Shown piece after piece: positions 1-9,323 of a stretch of 53,725 nucleotides of DNA (the stretch's first letter is position 1; every line of letters starts with the position of its first letter). Made by a program: the position numbers and the translations under genes. The stretch covers positions 1 to 53,725 of the forward strand of contig NZ_NULG01000125.1 in NCBI RefSeq assembly GCF_002577195.1, read 5' to 3'. The DNA is from Bacillus sp. AFS041924 (lineage in GTDB: Bacteria; Bacillota; Bacilli; Bacillales; Bacillaceae_G). Under the pieces are notes generated by a model, which was not told the DNA's origin, did no database searches, and was given only the letters and a program-made list of their open reading frames with translations.

Positions 1-100
1 TTAGGGGTCTCAAGTTTCCCGCATTTCCCATAGGAGTCTTCGCACCTTCCATTTCAATTAGTCCCGAATTTAACTAAAATCAACAATTAATATTAACAGA
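1..100. repeat. Dispersed intergenic repeat, left copy (truncated by window edge)
   Basis: The first 100 bases closely match the last ~95 bases of the window, in the same orientation. Shared blocks include cccgcatttcccataggagt, accttccatttcaattagt and a 32-base identical tail ending in aatattaacag. Scattered differences (for example gtcttcgcac here against gtcctcgtac at the right end) show these are two copies, not one overlap. From memory, similar GC-rich imperfectly palindromic intergenic repeats are common in Bacillaceae; that identification is inference. Bases 101-221 are AT-rich and hold nothing I can name. Confidence 0.8.
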
Positions 101-221
101 GCCTAAAATTTAAGGAATATAAGGGGTAAAAGAAAAGAGAAATAAGCTCTAAAAATTCATTACCTTATAAATAGTACACTTTGATTCTTTAAATAACCTT
201 AAATTTTTATATCATAATTAC

Positions 222-248
222 AAAAAGCATCCTAAAAGGATGCTTTTT
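222..248 (-). terminator. Rho-independent terminator after ymfH
   Basis: The perfect hairpin aaaaagcatcct / aggatgcttttt with a 3-base loop lies 9 bases beyond the ymfH stop. The flanking A and T runs could let it work in both directions. Confidence 0.9.
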
Positions 249-256
249 AATTCAGA

Positions 257-1540
257 TTAATGAGGAAGAACGAAAAATTCACTCATATAGTCTTCATTTA
301 TTAAATGACTAGCACTTGCTTTTAGATCCTCTACAGAGATAGATTGTAACACAGATACAATGTCAAATAAATGCATATCTAAGAAAGCGTATCGTGTAAA
401 TTGGTTTGCGATATATTCTGGTGAATTTAATGATCGTAAGAATCCGCCAATTTTCTTCTTAACTACACGATCAACAATTTCCTTTTCCCAATTATGATGA
501 ATGGAGTTTAATAAAACTTCCTTTACTTTTTCAGAAAGTTTTTCTGGTGAGGTTGAGTCTCCTCCAATAATTGCGAACGCAAAACCATTTTCAGCTGAGT
601 AATCATATGAGAATGTATCGTCGATTAAACCATCTTCATACATTTCTTGATAAGTATTTGATCCTTTGCCAAATAAATAATCTAATAATACGGAAACTGT
701 TAATTCATGCTTTAGTAATTCGTTTCCTCCTATAGGTGCTGTAAAGTCTTTAATTCCAACAAGTACTTTCGAAGATTGAACATTCATATGCAGTACTTTT
801 TTCTTTTCTGCAGATTCAGGAGTTTCTTCTGGGAAAAATCGTTTAATTTCGTTAGCATCTTTGAATGTTTTTTTGCTTTGGTTGTCTCTAATTAAATTCA
901 TTGTCTTTTCTGGATCTACTGGTCCTACAACAAAAAACAACATATTACTTGGGTGATAAAATGTTTCGTAACAAGTGTAAAGTAGCTCTTTTGTAATTTT
1001 TGAAATTGATTCAACCGTGCCAGCAATATCTGTTCTAACAGGATGTTTTCCGTATAAATTAGCAATCATCCCAAAATATTGTCTCCAGTCGGGATTATCT
1101 TCGTACATCTTAATTTCTTGCCCGATAATTCCTTTTTCTTTTTCCACACTTTGATCAGAGAAATATGGATCCTGAACGAAATCAACTAATGTAATTAAAT
1201 TTTGTTCTACATTATCCGTTGCTGAAAATAAATAAGCTGTCCGTGTAAAACTTGTAAATGCATTTGAAGAAGCACCTTGTTTACTAAAAACTTGGAACAC
1301 ATCTCCATCTTTCTTTTCAAACAATTTATGCTCTAAAAAATGGGCAATTCCATCTGGTACAACTAATTTCTCATCTTTTCCTAATGGAATAAATTCAGAG
1401 TCAATTGAACCATATTTTGTTGTAAAGGTCGCATACGTTTTGTTGTAGCCTTGTTTAGGAAGAATATATACTTTTAATCCGTTTTCAAGCTCTTCGAAGT
1501 ATAGAGTTTCATTCAATTGTTCAAAATACTTTTTTTCCAT
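257..1540 (-). CDS. ymfH: M16-family zinc peptidase YmfH
   Basis: This 427-residue M16 (pitrilysin/insulinase-type) peptidase-like protein carries the inverted zinc motif HxxEH as HFLEH at residues 67-71, with downstream acidic residues around 140-150 completing the expected site. It is therefore the member of the YmfF/YmfH pair that keeps a catalytic centre. Length and synteny match B. subtilis YmfH. The ATG overlaps the ymfF stop by one base (TAATG), and a GGAGGGAG ribosome site lies inside the end of ymfF, so the two are probably translationally coupled. In B. subtilis the pair is linked to 5-aminopentanol modification of elongation factor P. That role is family knowledge; no substrate can be read from the sequence. 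Confidence 0.93.
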   Translation of the reverse strand: MEKKYFEQLNETLYFEELENGLKVYILPKQGYNKTYATFTTKYGSIDSEFIPLGKDEKLVVPDGIAHFLEHKLFEKKDGDVFQVFSKQGASSNAFTSFTRTAYLFSATDNVEQNLITLVDFVQDPYFSDQSVEKEKGIIGQEIKMYEDNPDWRQYFGMIANLYGKHPVRTDIAGTVESISKITKELLYTCYETFYHPSNMLFFVVGPVDPEKTMNLIRDNQSKKTFKDANEIKRFFPEETPESAEKKKVLHMNVQSSKVLVGIKDFTAPIGGNELLKHELTVSVLLDYLFGKGSNTYQEMYEDGLIDDTFSYDYSAENGFAFAIIGGDSTSPEKLSEKVKEVLLNSIHHNWEKEIVDRVVKKKIGGFLRSLNSPEYIANQFTRYAFLDMHLFDIVSVLQSISVEDLKASASHLINEDYMSEFFVLPH

Positions 1541-2817
1541 TATGCTCCCTCCTGACCTTTTAAGAAATATGTTGTATGCAGTTGTATTTTATTCGCCACA
1601 GCTACAATTTCATCTTTAGTAACTTTTTCGATTGCAGGAATCCAGTCTTCAATCGGACGTTCGTTACCTGCAGCTTGATCATTGAATAAAGTTTCAATAA
1701 TTCCATATGCAGTGTCCATACTTTCTAATAGACTATTTTTAATAACTAATTTTGTTTGAGCAATTTCCTCTTCTGTGAAATTTCCTTTTTTCATTTCTTC
1801 AAGCTGCTCAGCGATTATTGTTGTAGCTTTTTCATAATTTTCACTAGCAATACCAGACATGACCATTAAAATTGATTTATGGCTTTCAAAACGTGATGCA
1901 GCATAGTATGCTAAGCTATTTTTTTCTCGAACATTAATAAATAATTTAGAATGTGAAAACCCTCCATAAAGTCCATTAAACACTTGAAGTGCAAAATAAT
2001 CCGGGTCTTTAATTGAAATCTCTGTAGTATATCCAATGTGTAGTTTAGCTTGGTTTAATTTTTGTTCTTCAATTACTTCATTAGGAGTTTCAATCGGTTT
2101 TGCTTTTTCTGTTTCAACACTCAAAGATTCACTAGTAGTATTTCGAAAGTTTTCTTCTACTAATTGTTTACATTGATCAAATGCAACATCACCAATTATA
2201 TAAAGATCAATTAAATCCTGCTGTAAAGCTTTTTCATAATATTTATAAAGAGATTCAGCTGTTATTGAATTAACATCTTCAGTTTTTCCATTTGCAAGTA
2301 ATGCATATGGTTCATCCTTAAACATTTCTTCTACTAGTCGTTGATTTGCAAATTTTAATTTATCATCATTAATGGATTGGATTCGTTGTATTTGGGTTCT
2401 TTTTTGAGTTTCAACATGTTTAGCTGAAAATGCACCATTTTCTAAAAATGGATTTTGCCATATTGAAGCTATAAGCGAAAGTGCATCATTTAATAAAGAG
2501 CTTTGATTTGAAAGGTATTTTTCATTTGCAATATCAATTGTAAATGACATAACATGATAATCACCTTTTTTAGATACGTCTACAAAGAATGTAGCCCCGT
2601 ATAAATCCTCTAATTTCCTTCTAATTTCGCCATTAGTAGGAAGATCTTTTGTACCGCTTTGTAATACATAAGGTAAAATTCCACGGAATGATACTGTTTC
2701 TTCTTCTAGCTTTCCACGTACTTTTAACGTAATCGAATTTGTTTTAAATTTTTCTGTTGTTACCACATGTAGTTTAATACCATTAATATCGCTATTTTTG
2801 TACTGTAACAAATTCAA
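1540..2817 (-). CDS. ymfF: M16-like protein YmfF, partner of YmfH lacking the zinc motif
   Basis: This 425-residue protein has the M16 fold pattern, but where the metal motif should be it reads VLQSGT, with no HxxEH. It is thus the presumed non-catalytic half of a heterodimer with YmfH, as in other two-component M16 systems. The start is a TTG at 2815-2817, chosen because GGAGGG lies 7 bases upstream and gives the reading MNLLQYKNSDINGIKLHVV. It is first in a two-gene unit with ymfH. RefSeq-type annotation calls this family an EF-P 5-aminopentanol modification-associated protein. Confidence 0.92.
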   Translation of the reverse strand: MNLLQYKNSDINGIKLHVVTTEKFKTNSITLKVRGKLEEETVSFRGILPYVLQSGTKDLPTNGEIRRKLEDLYGATFFVDVSKKGDYHVMSFTIDIANEKYLSNQSSLLNDALSLIASIWQNPFLENGAFSAKHVETQKRTQIQRIQSINDDKLKFANQRLVEEMFKDEPYALLANGKTEDVNSITAESLYKYYEKALQQDLIDLYIIGDVAFDQCKQLVEENFRNTTSESLSVETEKAKPIETPNEVIEEQKLNQAKLHIGYTTEISIKDPDYFALQVFNGLYGGFSHSKLFINVREKNSLAYYAASRFESHKSILMVMSGIASENYEKATTIIAEQLEEMKKGNFTEEEIAQTKLVIKNSLLESMDTAYGIIETLFNDQAAGNERPIEDWIPAIEKVTKDEIVAVANKIQLHTTYFLKGQEGA

Positions 2818-3286
2818 ATTGAACCCTCCTTAGACAATTACTATTTACTCATATTTATTTCCAATATCTTCATTGTATCTCTAATTTTACCAAAAATAAA
2901 ACCTACTGCTTAGTTTACCCAAAATTATTATTTCAAATAAAAAAGGCTTTTATAATTGTCACTGTAACTTACAATTCACTCGAAACTTATAATGAAAAAA
3001 TTTGATTCTAATATAAAGGTTAGTAGCGTGGAGTATTATCAAGGGGGGATCTCGGTTTTTTAATAATTTGATGCTTTACATTTAATTGCAGTTTCGTTAA
3101 TTTTATTTGCGTTTCTTCCTATTTATATTTGTGATTTTCAAAATTTATTTACAGTAAGCAATTTGCACCTTTCCCTAATCGCAAAGACAAACGACTTAAT
3201 TGCAATTGGCTATACATATTTGCAATTCAACTATACCTACCGCTACGCTTCTATTAATTACACCGATTTTATTTTCGAACATAAAA
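2818..3286. other. AT-rich intergenic region, no gene seen
   Basis: About 470 bases lie between ymfF and the nup operon terminator. It must contain the ymfF promoter, but several weak -10-like boxes compete and none has a convincing -35. The plus-strand reading frame that enters from here runs antisense into nupQ and lacks a ribosome site, so I do not call it. Confidence 0.5.
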
Positions 3287-3314
3287 AAGAAAGTGCCCCA
3301 AAGGACACCTTCTT
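3287..3314 (-). terminator. Terminator of the nupNOPQ-like operon
   Basis: Read on the minus strand, AAGAAGGTGTCC pairs with GGGGCACTTTCTT (one bulge-type mismatch) and is followed by TTTTTTAT, just after the last permease gene. Confidence 0.85.
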
Positions 3315-3324
3315 AAACATTTAT

Positions 3325-4272
3325 TTATCGTTTACCTTTTTCATAAGCAACACCAACTGATTTTGGTGCTTGAGATGATTTTGAGAATAGTACTAATGCA
3401 ATTAAAGTTACAACGTATGGGAATAACTTTAATGCTAATGGTGGTATTTGAGCCAAGCTAGGAATTACTTGTGATACATTAGCAATTGTAGTTGCAACAC
3501 CGAAGAATAATGTTGCAGCTAAGATCCCTAGTGGTTTCCATTGTCCAAAAATTAATGCAGCAATTGCAAGGAAACCTAAACCAGCAACTGATCCTGTAAA
3601 CTCACCAGAATATGTTACAAGAATGATTGCTCCACCTAATCCTGAAAAAGCACCTGAAACGATTACACCTAGATAACGAATACGATATACGTTAATCCCA
3701 GCTGCATCAGCTGCTTGAGGGTATTCACCACAAGCACGTAATCGTAATCCAATACGAGTTTTATAAATAATAAATGTGCTAACAATTAAGATAACAAGTA
3801 CAAGCCAAGTCGTTGGATACGCATTTTTAAAGAACAGATCTCCAATAACCGGTATATCACTTAAAACTGGAATATCACTTCGGATCATACCATTAATACG
3901 AATGTTACCTGAACCTGTTAAGTTTCTTGCTAAGAAAATAGTTAATGCTCCTGCAATCATATTAATTGCGATACCACTAATAACTTGATCCGCATTTAAA
4001 TTTATACTTGCAAATGCGTGTAATAGTGAAAATAAAGCACCCGCAACCATTGCTACAAGAATCCCTACCCAGATAACCCAAGTTTCAGTTGGATATGTTT
4101 CTTGTAATTTTGAAATTGTTAAAGCACTTGTAAAGCCACCAACTACCATTAAACCTTCTAAACCAATATTTACGACTCCACTTCGTTCAGAAAATAAACC
4201 ACCTAAAGCTACGATTAATAAAGGAATCGTATAGGCAATTGCATATGGGAAAATTTGTATGATTAAATCCAT
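3325..4272 (-). CDS. nupQ: Nucleoside ABC transporter permease (NupQ/YufQ type)
   Basis: This 315-residue hydrophobic protein has about eight or nine predicted membrane spans and belongs to the BPD/branched-chain-type permease family that works with BMP lipoproteins. Recognisable stretches are GLFSERSGVVNIGLEGLMVVGG near the N-terminus and the cytoplasmic ADAAGIN motif that contacts the ATPase. It forms one half of the channel with the preceding permease. Only four bases separate it from nupP. It is the last gene of the operon. The nucleoside specificity is inferred from the B. subtilis NupNOPQ guanosine transporter and from the NupR-like regulator next door. Confidence 0.9.
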   Translation of the reverse strand: MDLIIQIFPYAIAYTIPLLIVALGGLFSERSGVVNIGLEGLMVVGGFTSALTISKLQETYPTETWVIWVGILVAMVAGALFSLLHAFASINLNADQVISGIAINMIAGALTIFLARNLTGSGNIRINGMIRSDIPVLSDIPVIGDLFFKNAYPTTWLVLVILIVSTFIIYKTRIGLRLRACGEYPQAADAAGINVYRIRYLGVIVSGAFSGLGGAIILVTYSGEFTGSVAGLGFLAIAALIFGQWKPLGILAATLFFGVATTIANVSQVIPSLAQIPPLALKLFPYVVTLIALVLFSKSSQAPKSVGVAYEKGKR

Positions 4273-4276
4273 TGCC

Positions 4277-5356
4277 TTATTTCACCTTCTCTCCATCTTT
4301 GCTGTTAACTGCTTCATTTTTGTATTTACGAGATTTACCAACACGATCGATAACTTTTTTAATTAAAACACTTGTAGCAGCAAAGTAAATGATGATTGCA
4401 ATAATTACGTCAGCGATTTCTGGTGGAATCGCAGTCATCGCACTCATAAATCCTTTACCAGAGTATAAAATACCAAAGAATATTGCTGAGAAGAATACAC
4501 CAATCGGTGTGTTCATACCTAATAATGCAACCGCAATTCCGTCAAAACCTTCTGTCGGTAAAACACCAATCTGTATTAAAGAAGAGTTACCAGCATATTG
4601 AGTTACACCAGCAAGTCCAGCTAGTCCACCTGATATCATCATAGATAAGATAACATTGCGATTTACTGAAATACCTGCATATTCAGCAGCACTACGGTTA
4701 TAACCTACAGCTTTTAGCTCATAGCCTAAAACAGTACGATTAATGATAAATGAAATGATAATTACCATAATAACAGCAATAAATAATCCAAAATTAATCC
4801 AAGACCCACCAAATAAATCAGTTAGAAATTGCATTTTTAATGTTGCTGCATCCGGTAGAATTTTAGATTCAGTTTCTGTGTTTCCTTTAAAGTACTGAGG
4901 AACTAAATAGTAAATTGTCCAATAAGCAATCCAATTCATCATTATCGTTGAAACTACTTCGTGAACATTGAACTTTGCTTTTAGTAGACCTGGTATAAAT
5001 GCCCATAAAGCACCCGCTAAAGCTCCTGCAATTACCATAATTGGAACTAAAATTAAAGTCGGTAAGTCATAAGTTAAACCGATTGCTGATGCTACAAATC
5101 CTCCGAAAAGCATTTGTCCTGATGCACCGATATTAAATAAACCAGTTCTGAATGCAAATGCAACAGAAAGTCCAGTTAATATTAATGGAGTAGCAGTAGC
5201 TAAAGTATTTCCAATACGCTCAGGATCCTTTAACCCACCTTGAAATAAGTATGAAAAACCTTCTACTGGATCATTTCCAGTAATTAAAATTAATAACGCT
5301 CCGGCAATTAATCCTAAAAATATGGCAATTAAAGAAATTATTCCTCCCTTTTTCAT
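4277..5356 (-). CDS. nupP: Nucleoside ABC transporter permease (NupP/YufP type)
   Basis: This 359-residue polytopic membrane protein of the same permease superfamily as NupQ has an N-terminal hydrophobic anchor, the conserved AFRTGLFNIGASGQ region around residues 67-80 and the SAAEYAGISVNRN coupling loop around residue 225. The C-terminus is a charged cytoplasmic tail. Its ATG overlaps the ATPase gene stop as ATGA, which indicates translational coupling. It pairs with NupQ to form the transmembrane pore for the BMP lipoprotein's ligand. Confidence 0.9.
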   Translation of the reverse strand: MKKGGIISLIAIFLGLIAGALLILITGNDPVEGFSYLFQGGLKDPERIGNTLATATPLILTGLSVAFAFRTGLFNIGASGQMLFGGFVASAIGLTYDLPTLILVPIMVIAGALAGALWAFIPGLLKAKFNVHEVVSTIMMNWIAYWTIYYLVPQYFKGNTETESKILPDAATLKMQFLTDLFGGSWINFGLFIAVIMVIIISFIINRTVLGYELKAVGYNRSAAEYAGISVNRNVILSMMISGGLAGLAGVTQYAGNSSLIQIGVLPTEGFDGIAVALLGMNTPIGVFFSAIFFGILYSGKGFMSAMTAIPPEIADVIIAIIIYFAATSVLIKKVIDRVGKSRKYKNEAVNSKDGEKVK

Positions 5357-6876
5357 GCCCTTTCACCTCTCTTTATACCAGCCATCATCAGCCCTAATTC
5401 ATCTTCATTCGTATTTTTCGCATCAACTATATCAATAATTTCACCGGCATTGACAATTGCAATACGATCAGAAAGATTTAATACTTCTTCAAGCTCTAAA
5501 GAGATTAGTAGTACTGCTTTACCGTTATCTCTTTGTTCTATTAATCTCTTATGAATATACTCAATAGACCCTACATCTAATCCACGTGTTGGTTGACAAG
5601 CAATTAGTAACTCTGGCTTTAATTCAATTTCACGCCCGATAATTGCTTTTTGCTGATTTCCACCAGACATCGACTCAACAACTGTTTTCGCTCCTTCACC
5701 TGAGCGAACATCAAATTCCTCGATGATTTTCTTAGCATGTTTAGCAATGGCTTCTTTATTTAACACTCCATATTTTGAATATGGGGCCTGATTATATATT
5801 TCTAAGACAACGTTTTCTTCAATTGAATATTCAAGTACTAATCCACGTTTTTGTCGATCTTCTGGAATATGTGCGATTCCACTATGAATTCGTTCACGAA
5901 TACTGTTTTTTGAAATATCTTTACCTTTTAATTGGATACTTCCTTCTTCAATTGGTCTTAATCCAGTAATCGCTTCTACAAGCTCAGATTGTCCATTTCC
6001 TTCTACTCCTGCGATCCCAACAATCTCACCAGCACGAACTTGTAGTGACGCATTTTTTAGACCAAGTACTTTTTTATTATTTTTCACACTTAAATTATTA
6101 ACTTGAAGGACAACCTCACCTGGCTTAGATTCAGTCTTATTTACTTTGAAAGAGACCTGACGTCCGACCATCATAGATGCCATTTCAGCTTCAGAAGTTT
6201 GTTTAACATCCACAGTACCGATGTATTTACCGTGACGTATTACAGTACATTGATCAGCAACAGCTTTAATCTCTTTTAATTTATGAGTAATGATGATAAT
6301 TGACTTACCTTCTTTTATTAAGTTTTTAATAATACTCATTAAATCTTGAATTTCTTGAGGAGTTAAAACAGCAGTTGGCTCATCCAAGATTAAAACATCT
6401 GCATTTCGATACAAAGTTTTTAATATTTCAACTCTTTGTTGCATACCAACAGAGATATCTTCAATTTTTGCATATGGATCCACGTTTAAACCGTAAGTTT
6501 TTGATAGCTCTTCAATACGTTTAGCTGCTGTTTTGACATCTACAACTAAGCCTTTTTTCGGCTCAAGACCTAAAATAATATTTTCAGTAACTGTAAAGTT
6601 TTGAACTAACTTAAAGTGTTGATGAACCATTCCGATTCCTAGTTCATTTGCAACATTTGGATTTGAGATTTTTACTTCTTTACCTTTGACTTTAATCATA
6701 CCTTTTTCAGGTGTATACATTCCAAAAAGGACGGACATTAAAGTTGACTTCCCTGCTCCATTTTCACCAAGAAGAGCATGAACTTCACCTTTTTTTAATC
6801 GTAGTGTAATATTATCATTTGCTATAATACCTGGAAATTCTTTTGTTATATTTAACATTTCCACTACATATTCCAT
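5353..6876 (-). CDS. nupO: Nucleoside ABC transporter ATP-binding protein (tandem ABC, NupO/YufO type)
   Basis: This 507-residue protein contains two ABC domains. The first has a full Walker A (GENGAGKST, residues 37-45), a Q-loop and the signature variant SVGMQQRVEILK followed by LILDEPTAVL. The second has the degenerate Walker A GVEGNGQSEL and signature MSGGNQQK, the arrangement usual for sugar/nucleoside BMP-type importers, where only one site hydrolyses ATP efficiently. The start is supported by GGAGGAAG seven to eight bases upstream. It lies downstream of the lipoprotein gene, with a hairpin between them. Confidence 0.93.
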   Translation of the reverse strand: MEYVVEMLNITKEFPGIIANDNITLRLKKGEVHALLGENGAGKSTLMSVLFGMYTPEKGMIKVKGKEVKISNPNVANELGIGMVHQHFKLVQNFTVTENIILGLEPKKGLVVDVKTAAKRIEELSKTYGLNVDPYAKIEDISVGMQQRVEILKTLYRNADVLILDEPTAVLTPQEIQDLMSIIKNLIKEGKSIIIITHKLKEIKAVADQCTVIRHGKYIGTVDVKQTSEAEMASMMVGRQVSFKVNKTESKPGEVVLQVNNLSVKNNKKVLGLKNASLQVRAGEIVGIAGVEGNGQSELVEAITGLRPIEEGSIQLKGKDISKNSIRERIHSGIAHIPEDRQKRGLVLEYSIEENVVLEIYNQAPYSKYGVLNKEAIAKHAKKIIEEFDVRSGEGAKTVVESMSGGNQQKAIIGREIELKPELLIACQPTRGLDVGSIEYIHKRLIEQRDNGKAVLLISLELEEVLNLSDRIAIVNAGEIIDIVDAKNTNEDELGLMMAGIKRGERA

Positions 6877-7060
6877 AAACTTCCTCCTCGTATATTACGA
6901 AATCATTTATTCAAAAACGCATCACGTGAATTCGAAATATTTTATCATTTATTTTTATATTTTTAGGGGGGATTCACCCTTTACTCATGCCCTAAACAAT
7001 TAAAAGCGCTACTTACAAATTGCTTTCAATTGGTTAAGGCATGAAAATTCATTTTAGGTC

Positions 7061-7102
7061 AGAAGAAGCATAAATAGGGTCAACCTTACTTATGCTTCTT
7101 CT
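7061..7102 (-). terminator. Hairpin between lipoprotein and ATPase genes, probable partial terminator
   Basis: AGAAGAAGCATAA pairs perfectly with TTATGCTTCTTCT around a 16-base loop, 14 bases past the lipoprotein stop. In importer operons such hairpins often set binding protein expression above that of the membrane parts. The trailing T run is short, so read-through into nupO is expected. Confidence 0.75.
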
Positions 7103-7115
7103 TATATTACATAGA

Positions 7116-8219
7116 TTATTTAATTAAACTTCCTCTTTCGCTTGCTACAACGATTTCGCCAGACTTAATTTTGCTATATACTTCGTCAACTTTTGTAACT
7201 GTTTCATCACTTAAGTTTGGATTTTCTTTTGGTAAGCCTACACCATCATTTTTAGCATCGAAAATTAATGTTTGTCCACCAGGGAATTTTCCATCTTTTT
7301 CAGCTTTCATCATATCAGAAGCTGCTTTAGAAATATCTTTCATTGCAGAAGTTAAGATTGTTGATTTCTTACCTTCGTAAATACCTTCAGAATATTGGTC
7401 AACGTCTACACCAATAATCCAAGCTTCTTTACCGTTTTTAGCACGAGCTTTTGATTCGTTGATTGCACCAACACCTACACCACCTGCAGCAGTGAAGATT
7501 GCTTTAACTCCACGGTCATACATTTGTGCAGCAATTTGTTGTCCACCAGCTACATTGTTGAAGCTACCTTCGTATACAACGTTCTCAGCTTTTAAAGACA
7601 TCTTTGTTCCAAGGTTATCATTTGCATATTTAACACCTTGTTGGAATCCCCAATTGAATTTTTGTACTGCTGGAATTTCCATACCACCGATAAATCCTAA
7701 ATCACCAGTTTTTAATTGAAGAGCAGTTGCAACACCAGCTACAAATCCAGCTTCATGTTCTGCAAAGAAGATTGATACAGTGTTATCTTTTACTACTGGT
7801 TTCATATCATCTGCAGAGTGCGGTGTACCATCGATAATAACAAATTTATCATCTTTATATTTATCTTGAGCTTTAAATACTGCAGTTTCGAATTTAAAAC
7901 CTGGAGTTACGATAAATTTAAAACCTGCATCGTGTAAGTTACCCATTTCTTTTAAATAGTCTGCTTCAGTTGTTCCAACTGGTTTTAAATATTTTGTATC
8001 TTTTTTAAGATCGAACCCTAAGTCTTTCGCTCCAGCTTGGATCCCTTCCCAAGTACCTTGGTTAAATGACTTATCATCAATAGTACCAGCGTCTGTTACC
8101 ATACCTACTTTAAATGCGCCTTTTGCGTCTTTTGTTTCTCCACCTTTACCACAAGCACCTAAAATTGTACCTGCTGCTAAGGCCATTGAAAGAACAAGAC
8201 CAGCTTTTTTCATCTTCAT
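7116..8219 (-). CDS. nupN: BMP-family nucleoside-binding lipoprotein (NupN/YufN type)
   Basis: This 367-residue substrate-binding lipoprotein has a positively charged signal peptide and lipobox ILGAC with the lipidated cysteine at residue 23. The mature part follows the BMP (basic membrane protein) fold: FKVGMVTDAGTIDDKSFNQG at the ligand site, then VAGVATALQ and GADVDQ-like segments (IIGVDVDQYSEG). BMP proteins bind purine nucleosides in characterised systems, including B. subtilis NupN. It is first in the operon, with a strong ribosome site (AAGGGGGGC) and a palindromic operator candidate upstream. Confidence 0.93.
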   Translation of the reverse strand: MKMKKAGLVLSMALAAGTILGACGKGGETKDAKGAFKVGMVTDAGTIDDKSFNQGTWEGIQAGAKDLGFDLKKDTKYLKPVGTTEADYLKEMGNLHDAGFKFIVTPGFKFETAVFKAQDKYKDDKFVIIDGTPHSADDMKPVVKDNTVSIFFAEHEAGFVAGVATALQLKTGDLGFIGGMEIPAVQKFNWGFQQGVKYANDNLGTKMSLKAENVVYEGSFNNVAGGQQIAAQMYDRGVKAIFTAAGGVGVGAINESKARAKNGKEAWIIGVDVDQYSEGIYEGKKSTILTSAMKDISKAASDMMKAEKDGKFPGGQTLIFDAKNDGVGLPKENPNLSDETVTKVDEVYSKIKSGEIVVASERGSLIK

Positions 8220-8271
8220 GAAAATTTGCCCCCTTAAATTTTTATTTACTTTTGTACTAGCTTGGTTTATA

Positions 8272-8288
8272 ATCGTTAACTTAACGAT
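8272..8288 (-). promoter_or_regulatory. Perfect 17-bp palindrome upstream of nupN, operator candidate
   Basis: ATCGTTAACTTAACGAT is a perfect inverted repeat around one central base. It lies about 50 bases upstream of the nupN start. On the minus strand it directly abuts a TATAAA box, so a bound protein would block that -10 region. NupR encoded next door is the obvious candidate ligand, but nothing in the sequence proves it. Confidence 0.55.
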
Positions 8289-8337
8289 CCACCTCCCTAA
8301 TAATTTAATGAAATTTCTGTAAACAATATTTAAAAAC

Positions 8338-8375
8338 TAGCCAATAATTATTTTTCGTAAAAATAAACTTGGCTA
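8338..8375 (-). terminator. Terminator after the GntR-family regulator
   Basis: TAGCCAA / TTGGCTA with an inner ATTTTT / AAAAAT pairing, followed on the minus strand by GTTTTTAAAT, seven bases beyond the regulator's stop. Confidence 0.8.
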
Positions 8376-8381
8376 TTCAAT

Positions 8382-9107
8382 TTAATTTCTCTTTCTTAAG
8401 ACATTAAAGCTGAACTGATCCGCTCTGAAATAATTATAAGAATGAAGAACGGCACGGTTTAAGTCATCAAAATGTAGTTGTTCGATTAATAATAATGAAA
8501 CATCTGGTTCACACTGTAATAAAGGAGATACTTTATCGTTGTATCCAATTGGTTCGATTCTTGCACTTGAGTACTCGATATTTCGACCAGTTTCTTTTTT
8601 AATGAATGAAAAAAACGAATGATCTTCATATGATGGAACCTGTTTAAAATAATTAGTTGGTAATTTATCAATACAGTAAACTACAGGCTCTCCATTTGCA
8701 GTTCGAATTCTTTCAACTACATGCATACGATCATCTTCTGTGATTGAGAAGCTTTTTAAATCTTCTTTAGTTGGTACTAATAGTTTAGAAGATAAGAAGA
8801 TTGTACCAGGCGTCTTACCTGCTTCAACAATCATTTCTGAAACACTACTTAATTGTTCAATGCCTGTCCTAAAAATAGGTTTTGGTTTCACAAATGTCCC
8901 TACACCATGTCTTCTAACTAGAATATTTTCTTCTTCTAAAACTCTCAATGCTTCTCTTAATGTTGCTCTACTGACTCCAAATATTTTAGATAACTCATAC
9001 TCTGATGGTAACTTATGATGTGGCAAATAAATACCATTCTCAATATCTTGTTTTATTCGATCCATCACTTGGAGATATAGCAATCTGGTATCCGTTTTAA
9101 TCTTCAT
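8382..9107 (-). CDS. nupR: GntR/HutC-family transcriptional regulator (YmfC/NupR-like)
   Basis: This 241-residue regulator has an N-terminal winged helix of the GntR type at residues ~10-75 (KLPSEYELSKIFGVSRATLREALRVLEEE) and a C-terminal UTRA ligand domain of the HutC subfamily at ~95-235. The position directly upstream of the BMP transporter matches ymfC, which has been described in B. subtilis as NupR, controller of nupNOPQ; I recall that link rather than derive it here. The start has GGGGGATGGG upstream. Its own promoter and a pair of AGACATC repeats precede it, suggesting autoregulation. Confidence 0.88.
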   Translation of the reverse strand: MKIKTDTRLLYLQVMDRIKQDIENGIYLPHHKLPSEYELSKIFGVSRATLREALRVLEEENILVRRHGVGTFVKPKPIFRTGIEQLSSVSEMIVEAGKTPGTIFLSSKLLVPTKEDLKSFSITEDDRMHVVERIRTANGEPVVYCIDKLPTNYFKQVPSYEDHSFFSFIKKETGRNIEYSSARIEPIGYNDKVSPLLQCEPDVSLLLIEQLHFDDLNRAVLHSYNYFRADQFSFNVLRKRN

Positions 9108-9133
9108 TTCCCATCCCCCAAACTTCGGATTTC

Positions 9134-9154
9134 AGACATCAGTTGTTAGACATC
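9134..9154 (-). promoter_or_regulatory. Two AGACATC repeats with 14-bp spacing in the nupR leader
   Basis: AGACATC occurs at 9134-9140 and 9148-9154, between the promoter and the nupR ribosome site. Read on the minus strand the upstream copy contains TGTctaACA, which resembles GntR/HutC half-site geometry. It is a candidate autoregulatory site. Confidence 0.45.
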
Positions 9155-9173
9155 TGTCGTATAATCCTTCTTT

Positions 9174-9202
9174 ACTATACTGTTATTTTTTAATCATTTC
9201 AA
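9174..9202 (-). promoter_or_regulatory. Sigma-A promoter for nupR
   Basis: On the minus strand TTGAAA (9197-9202) and TATAGT (9174-9179) are separated by 17 bases, a near-consensus housekeeping promoter reading into nupR. Confidence 0.75.
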
Positions 9203-9265
9203 CACTTTTTTGAAAACGCTTTACTTTTTATTTCGTTAATGAATCTTTAGACGATTTTAAACATA

Positions 9266-9323
9266 AAAAACTCTTATAATCTACAGTTTCACTAGGTGAA
9301 AAAGCTAGATTATAAGAGTTTTT
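9266..9323. terminator. Long bidirectional terminator between spoIIIE and nupR
   Basis: An 18-bp perfect stem (aaaaactcttataatcta / tagattataagagttttt) encloses a nested TTTCAC / GTGAAA pairing. A and T runs flank it on both strands. It ends the spoIIIE transcript. The remaining sequence to 9481 holds no gene that I can see. Confidence 0.85.

Noticed and set aside
3163-3360. 65-codon plus-strand frame near nupQ
   Set aside because: It runs into the nupQ 3' end antisense across a terminator, has no ribosome site and resembles no protein.
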